Position numbers and translations under genes: made by a program. From positions 21,454-85,453 of the forward strand of contig CAJNOJ010000384.1 of assembly GCA_905250025.1 (NCBI GenBank): a stretch of 64,000 bases of DNA, given 5' to 3'. Under the pieces are notes generated by a model. It ran no database searches. It saw only the letters and a list, made by a program, of their open reading frames with translations, and was not told where the DNA came from. This stretch comes from Adineta ricciae (taxonomy: Eukaryota > Rotifera > Eurotatoria > Adinetida > Adinetidae). Shown in pieces: positions 12,138 through 23,269 of the stretch. Each line of letters starts with the position of its first letter. The stretch's first letter is position 1.

Positions 12138-15100
12138 AGTATTTGTTCAAGCAGTTTCATCTCTCAACAATGGATTGAAGCATTATTTGATGCTTTATCG
12201 ACTATGCGTTATTTTTTGGATTTTCGGACAACAGGTAGTTTAGAATTTCAATCCATAAGAGAAATATGTAGCTTATCGCAGTCAACTTTCAACAGTTACA
12301 TAGAAGTATTCTACAATGAAGAATTCATAGCAGGCTATCTGGTACATGAAAATGTGTTCGAAGCGCAAATAGCAACGATTGTGGATAGCTTTCGTTTGGA
12401 CACTATATCGAAATTTGCTTTTTCTTTTTCACTTTCGCAGCTGATCATGCATTCAAATTTATTGGTTTCTTGCATTCAAGCGAACTATATATATGTATAT
12501 TACACCGTAGATAAAATCAACTGGGGTGTGGCTGTAGGCGATGTTTTTGTGCCGCTAGCTAATGGCATTAAGTGCTATTGTAACTCCGCGTCAACCGATT
12601 GTCCTCAGGCACAGGGATTCTACGACTTACAATTGCCCGTTAGCGTATTAGTGTGGCCAACGTATACACCAACACGAATTCTTGAAAATTGGTCGTCTGG
12701 CTGTTATGCTATGGATCAAATTCTTTCAACTTCTATCGAACGAACTTTCTTGAGTAATCAAACTGCACTTGACATTTTTGTCTCGTATTTCAATAACTCA
12801 TCGCTGTCGAATATGAAGCGACCGATTGCTTTGAATAAATCAAATGTGATCAATCAAAATAGTACTTTCAATGAGGTTGTACAAAGTACTATGCTTCTTA
12901 AAGACTTGCGAATAGAAGTCAACTACTCACTTTATTTTGCTGACTGTCGACCCAAATCTTGTCTTTATACAATCCAGCAGCACTACAGCTTTCTCTATAT
13001 GTTTACTACCCTTTTTGGCCTCTATGGTGGTTTATCAGTGGCTCTTCGGTTGATTATTCCACTTGTAGTCGGATTCTTGGTTCGACGCGTCTTTCGAAAA
13101 TCACCAACTATTCCTTCTACCAGTGTGGGTAAGTACAGAAAGAAAAACTTGATCTTCTGAGGCTAATACTGCATTGTTGAGAAAAGCAATATAATATTAT
13201 ACGATTGAAAAAGGAAAAAAATTATGAGAATCTGCCAAAGTAATTGGCGATTCTAGCAGTGTAACTGTTTGAAATCGGCAGTCTGAATCTATTTAGTTAA
13301 AATCAAACGTAAACTGTAGACAAAATCCATATGATATCTAATCAGTTGAAGAGGAACTATTTTGTAGATACAGTCATGGTACGAACTAAAATGTGGAAAA
13401 AGCAGACAAGAGAAATGGCGATGCAAACCTGGATTTTATTAAATGATCTGAATCTATTCAAGTCATCACCTCGACAGCATGGATCAGATATCAGACAACA
13501 ACGCTGGATGACGCGAATTTATTTTTTAATTTTTGGCCTTTTTATCAGCATTCTTATGATTTATATGATGGCGGATGTTGAAATAAAATCAGTCGAAGTC
13601 AAATATCCTTCAATGACTACAGTAGAGCAGCTAGAATTTGAAAGTATTAATGGATTGATTTCATCTTTACAATGTTCATGTACAAAATTCATTGTACCGT
13701 ATGGTTCATTTATTCAAGTCCAGCAGCCTGTCTACCATCAAGTCTGCTCAAGCGCCCTAGTGACGCCAAGCTGGCAGAATACCCTTAGTGGCTCTTCGGC
13801 CGGTAAGAAAGTTTTCTGTTATGCAGGATAGATCGACATTATGAGTATTTTTATCTTAAAATACTCGGAATAAGGGAGGCGCGGTGTTGATTTGCTGACT
13901 GTCGTTTCTAACTGAAAGATGCCATACTATTTCACATACAAACGACAGTCAGCGGTTTTGTCGATGTACAGTGATCGGAAATATCAGTGCAATAATGCCA
14001 GTTTTTTCAGTATTATCGCTGATACCGCACACCCTTAAATATTCCCATAATTAGTGGTGTAAGCAAGGATGGGCTAGGTTGGGTACTGCCCATCTTTCTT
14101 GAGAACTTGCTTTTTGTCATAATAGACATAATGAAACACTACTGTTTACATTCATTCATACGTTTTCTCAGGTATAGTTGAGTCGTATAGTCAGTTCAAG
14201 GGGAAACAAACCGATTTCTATCAATAGAAGTCAGTTTGACATCAGAGAAATCATCACAGTTCATTAGAAATTACTGGAGCTAATAATTTTTTCAATCAAC
14301 AAGTAAGATATGATTTCCAGAACTATTTTCAAGATGCACATACGAAGAGTAGAAAACGAAGGTTTTGCGATCTGAAATTTCGAAAAAAACTGAAAAAGCA
14401 TATAAAATCATTTAAATAAACTTTAGTCACTATGAACACTATCTAGTTTTTACTCCAAGTATTCATAAACTATAAAGAATACATGGGTCATCGCGCGTAT
14501 TTGTTTCCTATTTACAATTCGAAAAATTGGAAAAATCAAGAAAAAATCACAAAAATTCACAAAACTGCTCTTTAGGAAACATGATCTGAAAAGATGTTGA
14601 AATACTTATGAGTAGAAATTCAGACCTATAATATTTGTCCACAGCTGCGACCGGGATCGATCCGAAACAGGACCTTAAGCATATCGACACCATTCTGCGG
14701 GACATTCCCTAGCTGACAAAAATACTAAAATACAGGCTGGAGCATCACATTTCAATTAAAAAAGCGTCACTCTGGCAAACCCCCAACACATCCAATTCTT
14801 CATACAAGTGATCGACAGACAAATAGACTGACTATCAAACTGTATCACAACAAACAGACCAAATGAATCATGCTTCACATTTTTAATTCCACCGGAGATG
14901 ACACCGAGAGCTTTTTCGCATTGTAAATACATATTATATGTTTATTCTACGAGACAAGAATATCATATGTTATATTTAAAAAAAGTGAAAAATCGTTAGG
15001 GCGGCGTCCAACCATTCATCGAATCTTGATTACACCACTACGCATAATACTAATAGAAATCGAGGAAAGAAGTTATAGTATATATATCACTAAAAGCATC

Positions 15101-18100
15101 TTGAAGATAAGGTCACAAATCTACTTTTATCGTTCAATTTATTTATAATATGTTGAGAATCTGGTAAATTTTTTCATAGAAGAAAATCTCTCACGGAAAT
15201 TGAAATAGTGTTAGGCAAACTATTTGATTACTTACTTTTTTATGTTCAGTCTTATCCTTTGAAAAAACGATATATATTAAGCAAATTTAGTTCGGTTTTG
15301 TCGAATCATATGTCATCTATGGAATGAAACTTTTGTTTGACCAGATCTGATCGACAAATCAATGTATCCGTACATAGAGAAAGCATAGAACATTTTTAAA
15401 AGAAGCAGAGTGTAGATTTAGAAAGAAATATAAGTTATAATTAAACACCAATGCACATTCTTCAAATTTCACTCTCATATATGAGATGAAAAGTGGATCC
15501 TCTTTCCATTCGTTCCCTCACTAACTCTCTATTCTTGATCTGATTATGAACACATTGATTTATGAGTGAGTTATTGTATTCAAAACGTACGATGACGAGG
15601 AAACACTTCTCGACAAATTGCTGTATCAACAAAGTAGTCTGTGAAAGAAATTTTTTTGGCAAACTATACAATTATTTTTTTTTCTCCACAAACCAACTAC
15701 AGACAGCATACACCTTATATAGTTACAGTCTAGCTTTGCATCAGTCTCCATCAAATAATTAAAATCGATAGCGTCGAATAAGAATGTAATGATGATTCAG
15801 TGTAAGACTGCGGTTATTGAATGTGAAGTCTACATGCGAGACACTTGACATTAGTCATCGTCAAAACACTCATACATCATATACGCATTGTTTTTCTTTA
15901 CCTTTTGTCTATATTATGTTCCCAAAACATCATGACAAAGAAAAATCACGGATGAAACGCATCGACTACAGATATTTATTCCACTACTTCTAATATATAA
16001 TGTTAAGCAAGAGTAAATACGGAAATCATGAAATCAATGTTCAAATTCGATTCCTGTCAGTAATATCAAACTCGAAAGTTAAATTCGAGTATGTGAAGTA
16101 TCCTTACCCTCAGATACTCTCCTACACACAAATAGTCGAATAGATACTTGAATGCAAGTTTCTTGTATTACATACATGATTCATATAAGAATTGTTCATT
16201 TTGACAATAGTTTTAGTGCAAATTCAGAATAAGTAAGGAGTTGAATTTGAAATTTGTTTTCACATATGTCAAAAATAACAATTCTGCCATTCAAATCTGT
16301 GACAATTAGTTGATCGGCTTTGACAGAGAGCTAAGCGATATATCAACAATTGTGAGAAATTCATTTGATAAAATCCATATTGCAGGCACACAAATGTTTC
16401 CGAAGTACTTTACGTTATTTGTAAGTAGAATGCACAGTCTAACGTTGAAGTTTCTGATGTATATGAAAACCCCAATTTAAACTAGTTAAATCGGATCTGA
16501 GACCAAAAACTACACTAAAAAAATATATTGATTCAACTTCAAAAAATCTATTTGATTTAGGTGGTACTTTGAAATATAAATTCGACTTTACGACTACTGC
16601 ACAAATATTTTCGATATTGAGAACGCTTTGCACGTTTTCCAATAAGACAATTTTTCAGTCACTAGCAGATTTCAAGCAAACAAAAATAGTCACTACGCAA
16701 CTAATCACACGCAGTATCTTTGATGTTCAAATAAACTCTACTATCAACGACTTTAGACTGACAACAATAAATAGTTTTTTACGATTTCTTCAAGTTCAGA
16801 GCAATATTTCTTTTATCAACCAAATTATCACTGGCCTATGGAAAAACGTTTATATTTATGTATTGAATTCGTCTAATCCCATCCCATTTATTAGTCCCAG
16901 ACAATACAACAATTCGAACTATATCTGCTCATGTGCGAATGATTCAAGCTGTCATACTGCATTGGGTGTATATAGGTTTTTTGGCCAACCAGTAACACCA
17001 CTATATACTGTTCCTGGAATGTATGCATCATGCTCAATCATGACTTCGTTTTTAGTTTCAACACTGGAATGTTTTTATGATAATACTGACTGTGTGGACC
17101 AATTGGTAAAATTTTATAATAGGACTCAATTCAATATAACTCGACTTAATTCTTCTCCTAACGCTAGTCGCTTTGCAGAAAATATTACGATGGGTGACCT
17201 ACTCTCTCAACTATTCATTGAGACTTGGGACACATCATCGAATTATTCATCATATTTTCATCAGTGCAAACCAGCATCGTGTACTTATAAGATTTCACGA
17301 CGAAATAGTGGAATAGAAACTGTGACACGAATTACTGCTTTGATTGGTGGTTTGTCAATTTCTTTGAAGATCATTGTTGTTTTACTTGGCGCAATACTGG
17401 CTCATTCTATACGCAGACGTCAACAACAAGAGATGATAGAATCAAGTAAGAAAACGCTTGAAATAGAAGCCCATGAGTTAAAATGTGTAAAGCATTACCG
17501 ACTATCTATCTATGCATCGTTCTGTCCTTAATAACTAACTTCAGGCAACTCAAAGGAAATACAACCGTATTACTCTAAACATTTTGTTAGTTCGCAATCA
17601 CATCGTTATGCTCGTCCTAGTTAACATAGCTTTAAATCTCAATTAAAAACTTGAAATCATTCGATAAAACAGGAATAAAACAACTGTAAACCTACGGTTT
17701 TTTTCAAAGAGAAGTATGCTTTTTCTTTCATATTGCTCTTTGTCAGACACAAGAAATATGTGAACAATCAGTGACTGAATAAAATAGTGCTGAACTTAAT
17801 ATACTGTGTGATTACGAACTATTCAAATTATTAGGAGTAAGGAAGAAAGAATGGGCTGAGACTGTCCATGAGTTCAGAAGAATTCATATGATTTTATACA
17901 ATTGAGAATAAAATCGTCTTTTTCTATCCATCAATTGCGTCTCTGATTCACATCTCTAATCTAATTGCTCTCTTTACTAAATAAAAGCGTAAGTAGGAAA
18001 AATAGGACAGAGTCGATGCATCTCATCATCAAAACTAACCTTTTCTTAACAAGTACCTTCGGATTGTTTGAGAGAATGTAGTTTTTTTGTGTATTTTTCT

Positions 18101-19381
18101 ATGTCATTCTTTTTGATAGATTACACTATAATGGCACTGAACCTAAAGATTTTTGAGTGGTTAAAAAAATTAAATATTTTCGATGGCATGACGAACAATA
18201 CAGTTGAACAACAACGTCGAGCAACGCGTCTTTATATAGTTCTTCTTATTATTGCATTATTCATTCTTATTCTTAATAATCTGCTAGTACATTTCTTTCA
18301 TACTTTCACAGTATCAAATCCATCGCTAGATCAATATCGTGAATTAGAACACCGCTATGGTATAGACGCCATTAGTTGTCCATGTACTCAATTATCCATT
18401 CCATATGCATCATTCGTCGAAACGACATTTAACTTTCATGAACTGTGCGGAAGTCAATTTGTCTCCAACATATTCATACAAAATTTATTTCAAGTGTATA
18501 ATGGGTTGAATAATTCCGATCCAAAGTTAATTGTATTCACACTTGAAGGGACAGCTTTTAGCCGCTTTCAAAGTCTTGCCATATTGTGCAATATTACCGC
18601 TGATATTATACATGATGGCCGTCAACAATTTCTTTCATCATCAGTGATCTCTGCTTATATGATTGATATTGATCTTTTTAATCAACAAACAAATGCTGCA
18701 CTCGAGAAATTTCAATCCACATTACCTCAAACATATATAAATTCGCTTGAGCTTTTACGAAGTCTTACACAAGGTAATGGACTAGTGTCTCTATTTTCGA
18801 CTAATTGGTATCTTCAAACTTATAATGTTTCATATGCAGCACCTATCTATTTTCATCCACAAATCTATGGAAACTGCAGTTGTGCCACGTCATCTGCATG
18901 TACTCAACCATCGGTTCCATTTATTTCTGGTTATCTTGTTGGTTGTACTCCACTTGAGTCGCTTCTTCAAAGTACTCTTGAATGTCTCTATGATCAGTCA
19001 TGTATCGATCTTCTCACTTTCTATTTGAACATGTCTTTACCTTCTCGGATTACCTCGTTACATAAAAATACAACACGTTTCTCTTCAAATGATACTATTG
19101 ACTCTATCGCTCGACAATTGTTTATTGAAACTCGATCATCTAATATATCATACGATAATTTCTTTCAAAAATGTCAACCTCTCACTTGCTATGTGATGAT
19201 TATTACACCAAATAATTATCTTATTGTTATCACTACAATATTGGGTCTTTATGGAGGCTTAACTACATTTTTAAAACTTGTTGTTCCTTGGTCGATATTA
19301 ACTATTGAAAAACTCAAGAGAAAACTCAGTCAAAACAAACAAGTCAGAGCACAACCAACCACGAATATGATGGATAGTTGA
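11799..19381 (+). CDS. Three-unit, Cys-rich multipass membrane protein, paralog of the minus-strand gene
   Basis: Four exons (11799-13128, 13368-13802, 16561-17445, 18120-19381) join with GT..AG borders and phase-1 introns. They sum to 3912 nt, an exact multiple of three: 1303 residues plus TGA. Three tandem units each carry TM, NPS/YPS, C.C, YH..CSS, C.C....C, EC.Y/F, NYS.Y...C.P..C.Y and a C-terminal TM with GGL. Approximate helices are 43-63, 398-428, 493-512, 841-868, 919-941 and 1249-1277. Unit 2 is split by a 2.76-kb intron. The start ATG at 11799 is the first in frame after non-ATG codons; an additional upstream exon cannot be excluded. Units 1 and 2 are joined by a 239-bp intron, units 2 and 3 by a 674-bp intron. 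Unit 3 alone could also be an independent gene starting at 18131. Function unknown. Confidence 0.75.
13803..16560 (+). other. Long intron of the three-unit gene, no gene seen
   Basis: This 2.76-kb segment lies between matched phase-1 splice sites. It interrupts unit 2 between YHQVCSSALVTPSW and the FDFTTT region that is continuous in unit 1. It holds small hairpins (TTGCTGACTGTCGTTT with its inverse near 13890-13960; GATGGGC/GCCCATC near 14068-14094). A degenerate tRNA-like stretch on the minus strand, 14710-14640, contains GGATCGATCCC. All other family introns here are under 0.7 kb, so insertions are likely. Confidence 0.6.
17446..18119 (+). other. Intron between units 2 and 3
   Basis: 674 bp bounded by AA/GTAAGAAA and TTTTTGATAG/AT. 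Splicing keeps phase 1 and joins A|AT TAC ACT ATA ATG. It contains in-frame stops, so either splicing or separate genes is required. No other feature seen. Confidence 0.6.
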
Positions 19382-19806
19382 AGCATCGTTTTGTTTGGTT
19401 GTTAGTGACAAAGAAAAGACAGAACAATATGACATACAACAGACTCTAAATCAATGCAGATGAAAAACATGCACTCGAAGCATTTTCAAACTTTAAAAGT
19501 CATTTAAAATCATCTGACGTCCTTACTTAGGATTATCCAAAAATAATGTCGGAGCTATCTTATTCGCTTATAAGACGATCAGAAAAAATGTCTTTTTTTC
19601 ATAGAACGATAGAGAAAATAAAGCTCTATTTTTTTCTGTACCATTGAATTCTCCTTCAGTTAATACTATAGGCAATAAAGCTTTGATGTGAATTGTGTTT
19701 GTGTAAAACTTAAGTAACGAAAAGGCCATTATGAGTGTTCACATTTTGCATTTTGATTTAGTATTTTTTTTTCATCAAAAATCAAATATACCAGAAAATG
19801 CAGCGC
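19382..19806. other. Downstream flank of three-unit gene
   Basis: Presumed 3' UTR and terminator region; AATAAA-like AATAAAG occurs near 19617 and 19675. No coding frame seen. Confidence 0.4.
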
Positions 19807-19985
19807 GAAAAGCTCTACAGTTTACAAAGAACAGTTTGTTTTTATTTTGTACCTCCTACTTTCAAAAAAAAAGAAAGCTTCTGTGTAATCAGCTTTCCCA
19901 ATAATGAAAGTTGACTTCATGGAGCTTTGAAAACGAGAAGTACATAATTAAAATAACCTGCTCTTTGTAAACTGTAGAGCTTCTC
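19807..19985. repeat. Short inverted-repeat element
   Basis: AAGCTCTACAGTTTACAAAG at 19810-19829 is exactly inverted at 19963-19982. Weaker similarity continues inward for about 40 more bases on each side, so nearly the whole 180 bp folds back. It looks like a MITE-sized foldback element just upstream of the first LINE copy. Confidence 0.6.
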
Positions 19986-20082
19986 ATGTGACATCTTTTG
20001 GTGTATTTCGTTTTGTTTAAGAAGACGCATTCGATTGTAGAAAACACAGGAAAGGAATTTTTCGCAACAGCCATACACTGAA

Positions 20083-21211
20083 AACTCCACCACGGAGGAG
20101 CGTTTGACAGAAGGGATGCAGATACCACCATCAGTAAAACAAAAGACGAAAGAAACCAACCATGAACGATGATCATAGGAATCCATACCGGCTCGGGCGT
20201 CGCCCAGGAAAACACGCATAGACTGAGGCTAGCAAAGAAACTCCTGACAGTGGGAACATGGAATGTGCAGACTCTGTGGGCTGCGGACAAGCTAGAGCCG
20301 CTTCGAAACGAAGTGAAACGTTTCAGATACGACATCATTGATATATCCGAAGTCCGCTGGACAGGAAAAGGCGAAACGCCAAGCACAACAGTGTCGCAGA
20401 GTTGATGTAAGCCGATTGACGGACGAGAAAACGAGGCAATCCTACAATGCTACAGTAGCCAAACACATGGAAAGCATAGGTCCCACAGACGATCTGGAAG
20501 AGCATTTCGCGAGGATCTCAGAAGCGCAGTCGAGTCAAGCGTACAGAGACTCTTGTACGAGAGTCAAGAAAGCGGCAAGACAGGATAAAGAGCATTGGAT
20601 CCACGAACAATGCGAGCAAGCTCGCTGAAAAAGAATAAAAGTCCAGGGTTGGACGGAATCACTGCAGAGATGCTATAAGCTGGAGGGGAACAGCTGGCGA
20701 GAAGGTACCATCCCAGAAGAGTGGGGCAAGTCTCTTCTAGTACCGATACCAAAGAAAGGAGATCTAAGTAACTGCTCGAGCTACCGAACGATTTCTCTTA
20801 TCAATCATACGGGAAAGGTACTTTTGACAGTGCTACTAAGCAGACAAAAGGTCACCTCGATCCGTACCTATCGGAAGAACAAGCTGGCTTCCGACAGGAC
20901 AGAAGTACTATACATCAGATCTTGACATTGCGGCTCATAGCCGAAAAGGCTGAACGACATTGGAAAAAAGTATACAACTGTTTCATTGACTTTCAAAAAG
21001 CATTCGATACGATCAAGCATAACATCATCTGGGGTACGTTGAAGTCCTACGGGGTGGGAACGAGATAAGGCGATCCGCTGTCACCACTCCTCTTCATCGC
21101 ATACCTCGATCGAGTCATGGATCAGGTGAGACAGAACAACTGCGGAGTCCGAATCGGTGGAATGACGATATTGATCTCATGGAGAAGGACCTCGACTTAC
21201 TCAAGTCAAAT
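20083..21211 (+). mobile_element. LINE copy 1, heavily deleted, ends in assembly gap
   Basis: This copy is homologous to the one at 28386-31045 and starts with the same ACTCCACCACGGAG. Recognisable pieces are the AP-endonuclease start (TVGTWNVQTLWA, ISEVRWTGKGET at about 20250-20375), the linker (ARISEAQSSQAYRDSC), the reverse transcriptase (EEWGKSLLVP, FIDFQKAFDTIKHNIIW with the expected FD) and SPLLFIAYLD near 21080-21115. Relative to copy 2 it lacks several internal blocks, each removed between short direct repeats. The frame is broken repeatedly, so it is dead. The final bases enter 100 Ns. Confidence 0.85.
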
Positions 21212-21311
21212 NNNNNNNNNNNNNNNNNNNNNNNNNNNNNNNNNNNNNNNNNNNNNNNNNNNNNNNNNNNNNNNNNNNNNNNNNNNNNNNNNNNNNNNNN
21301 NNNNNNNNNNN
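21212..21311. other. Assembly gap of 100 Ns
   Basis: A run of exactly 100 N, the standard size for an unknown scaffold gap. It begins inside the LINE. The sequence resuming at 21312 is not recognisably LINE. Confidence 0.95.
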
Positions 21312-21703
21312 CACCCTAGATATTTTGATGATCAGAGATTTTCTTCCTCTTGTTGTTTTTGCTCTTTTTAATTCAAATAAACGAGAAGAATCGTCACGAA
21401 AGACAGTTACTGATGAGTTACTATCGATGGATTTGATTCGAAAACATCTTCATTTTCAGCTGTTGTTTGTGAAGATACCGGACAGATAGGGTTCTTTCGG
21501 TTTTTTTTCGAATACACATCTAGATGAGAGATCAATCGAATTATTTTCGGACAGATTCATTGAAAAACAATGCTTAAACCATGTTGTACACTAAGAAAAT
21601 AGGTGATCAATTAAAATAAATTCAATCTCTTAATATCGAGGAGTGATCAACCGTACTAATGTCCCGATATTCATCAGAAAAATATGATTTTTCTACCAAC
21701 TCC
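21312..21703. other. Unannotated interval
   Basis: Between the gap and duplication copy B. No coding frame or repeat recognised. Confidence 0.4.
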
Positions 21704-23268
21704 ACCTCATATATAATGCTATATATAGTACTAGAATCACCCTATCAAGCGTACATCGTATCGTAATAATTAATGTAGATCATACAAATGCTAGAATAGT
21801 GAAACGACATGAAAGATCAAGAATAGGATGTTTATTTAAGTTCAGATTACGTAGTGCAGAAACAACTTGTACAATCTTGGTTGCCTTACGTAGAACTGTA
21901 AGAACATGTACACTTCCATCTTGAGGGTGGGTGTAGAGTTAAATTCTGTTCACAGCTAGATATTACGATTGTTTCATTGTTCGTATTAGACTAAATGTTT
22001 TCTCAACTTAGCAAGTGAACTTCACAATTTGATGGCATTTTACTGATTTTCTCGTAGTTCGATTCGTTAGTTTTAGTTTGTTGTTTGCAAGTATAGATTA
22101 CACTATTCTTCAGCAATTCTTCCGTTGTTCTCATCCGTAATAGTGGTATCGGTAATCACTGACAAATTTCTTTATGCTGTTGACGAAGAATATATTTTTC
22201 AAAACTCTACGCTAAAACTGACCACTAACCGTCGTGCTTCGAAAAAGAAATTTAAGCTTCTGATATTTAGTATAGCCGTATATACTACCATACGCTACAC
22301 CCTCACACACACCAGCTATACTTAGCGTAGTTATAAGTGAGACCACAGGATAAACCTACGGAATTCTCTGAAAATGAACAAATTTAGGAATATTCGCCTA
22401 TCAACTGCACTTCAACTTCAAAAAGTCTGGACAACAATCAGCAGTTACTGCAAAACTACCAATGGTTTCGTAGATCAGGTGAAAACCCATCGGAGTGGTT
22501 ACGAAACCATCTTGGGGTGTTGGAAATGATTGTCAAAACCTTAGAGTTTGACGAAACTACCTATTTTTTAGTGTATGTGTGTGTGTATGTTATTGCATAT
22601 AGATATAGATATTTTTTAAATAAACATCTTTCACCTAACGGCACGACCTAACAATACCCGTATATACTCTTGGATAGAGAAAGTGCTTAACTACAAACCT
22701 ACATAGATCTCACTTTATAGTCGAAAAATTGTGTGTAACTCATAATCGCCTTTCTGTTCATCAACTAAAATCAGACCTAGAAACAGCTTTCTCTCTACGT
22801 CAAGAGTGTTTCGCTGTTCAGCTGTTATCTTTCAATAAAATAAAGAGATAAGTAGCACATATTTGCCAGCTGCTAAGTGAAATAGAGAAAAACTGTTTCT
22901 GTTCGGCAAATCATTTGGAAAAACTTCAAATGCAAGGTGAGCAAGTTGACAGTGTTGGATGCTTTAGACGCCTCAAACGGTTGTTTGTTGAACTAAATGT
23001 TTTTAAAAAGAACTCAATCGACGAAACAAGCATTAAAATTGAACGATGGTCTTCGCGTATATATATTGTTGTGCTGTGCTTGTCAATGTCAATTCTACTG
23101 GTTTACAACGGATTACATGTCGAACAAGTCCAGGTGGAAGTGAAGAATCCTTCTTTAGAAACATATCGGAAACTGATTATGAAATATAGTGATAGTGTTG
23201 TCGAATGTCCATGTTCTCAGATTTCTTCTTTATATGAGTCATTCATTCAGCTGACACCCACATATCAT
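21704..23268. repeat. Segmental duplication, copy B, truncated at an N
   Basis: Near-identical to 10471-12137, with scattered substitutions and one copy of the ~97-bp unit that is tandem in copy A. Homology stops at the single N at 23269. The bases after the N are unrelated to copy A. Confidence 0.85.
22909..23268 (+). pseudogene. Truncated N-terminus of the three-unit membrane protein
   Basis: Equivalent to codons 1-~113 of the plus-strand gene. It keeps the cytoplasmic segment, TM helix (IYIVVLCLSMSILLVYNGL) and the C.C and YH motifs, then ends at the N at 23269. The promoter region is duplicated with it, so it could be transcribed. Only ~120 residues are encoded before a stop. Differences from copy A are few and mostly synonymous or conservative (A/V, F/L), so the duplication is recent or the two are allelic copies placed in one scaffold. 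Confidence 0.75.
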
Positions 23269-23269
23269 N

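Noticed and set aside
14640-14720. tRNA on the minus strand inside the long intron
   Set aside because: GGATCGATCCC resembles a B box, but no complete cloverleaf can be drawn.
4982-19381. Assignment of the two-TM Cys-rich units to DEG/ENaC channels
   Set aside because: Topology (TM, large Cys-rich loop, TM) is similar, but the diagnostic post-TM1 and G-x-S selectivity-filter motifs are not visible, and the C.C / CSS / C.P..C.Y pattern does not match.
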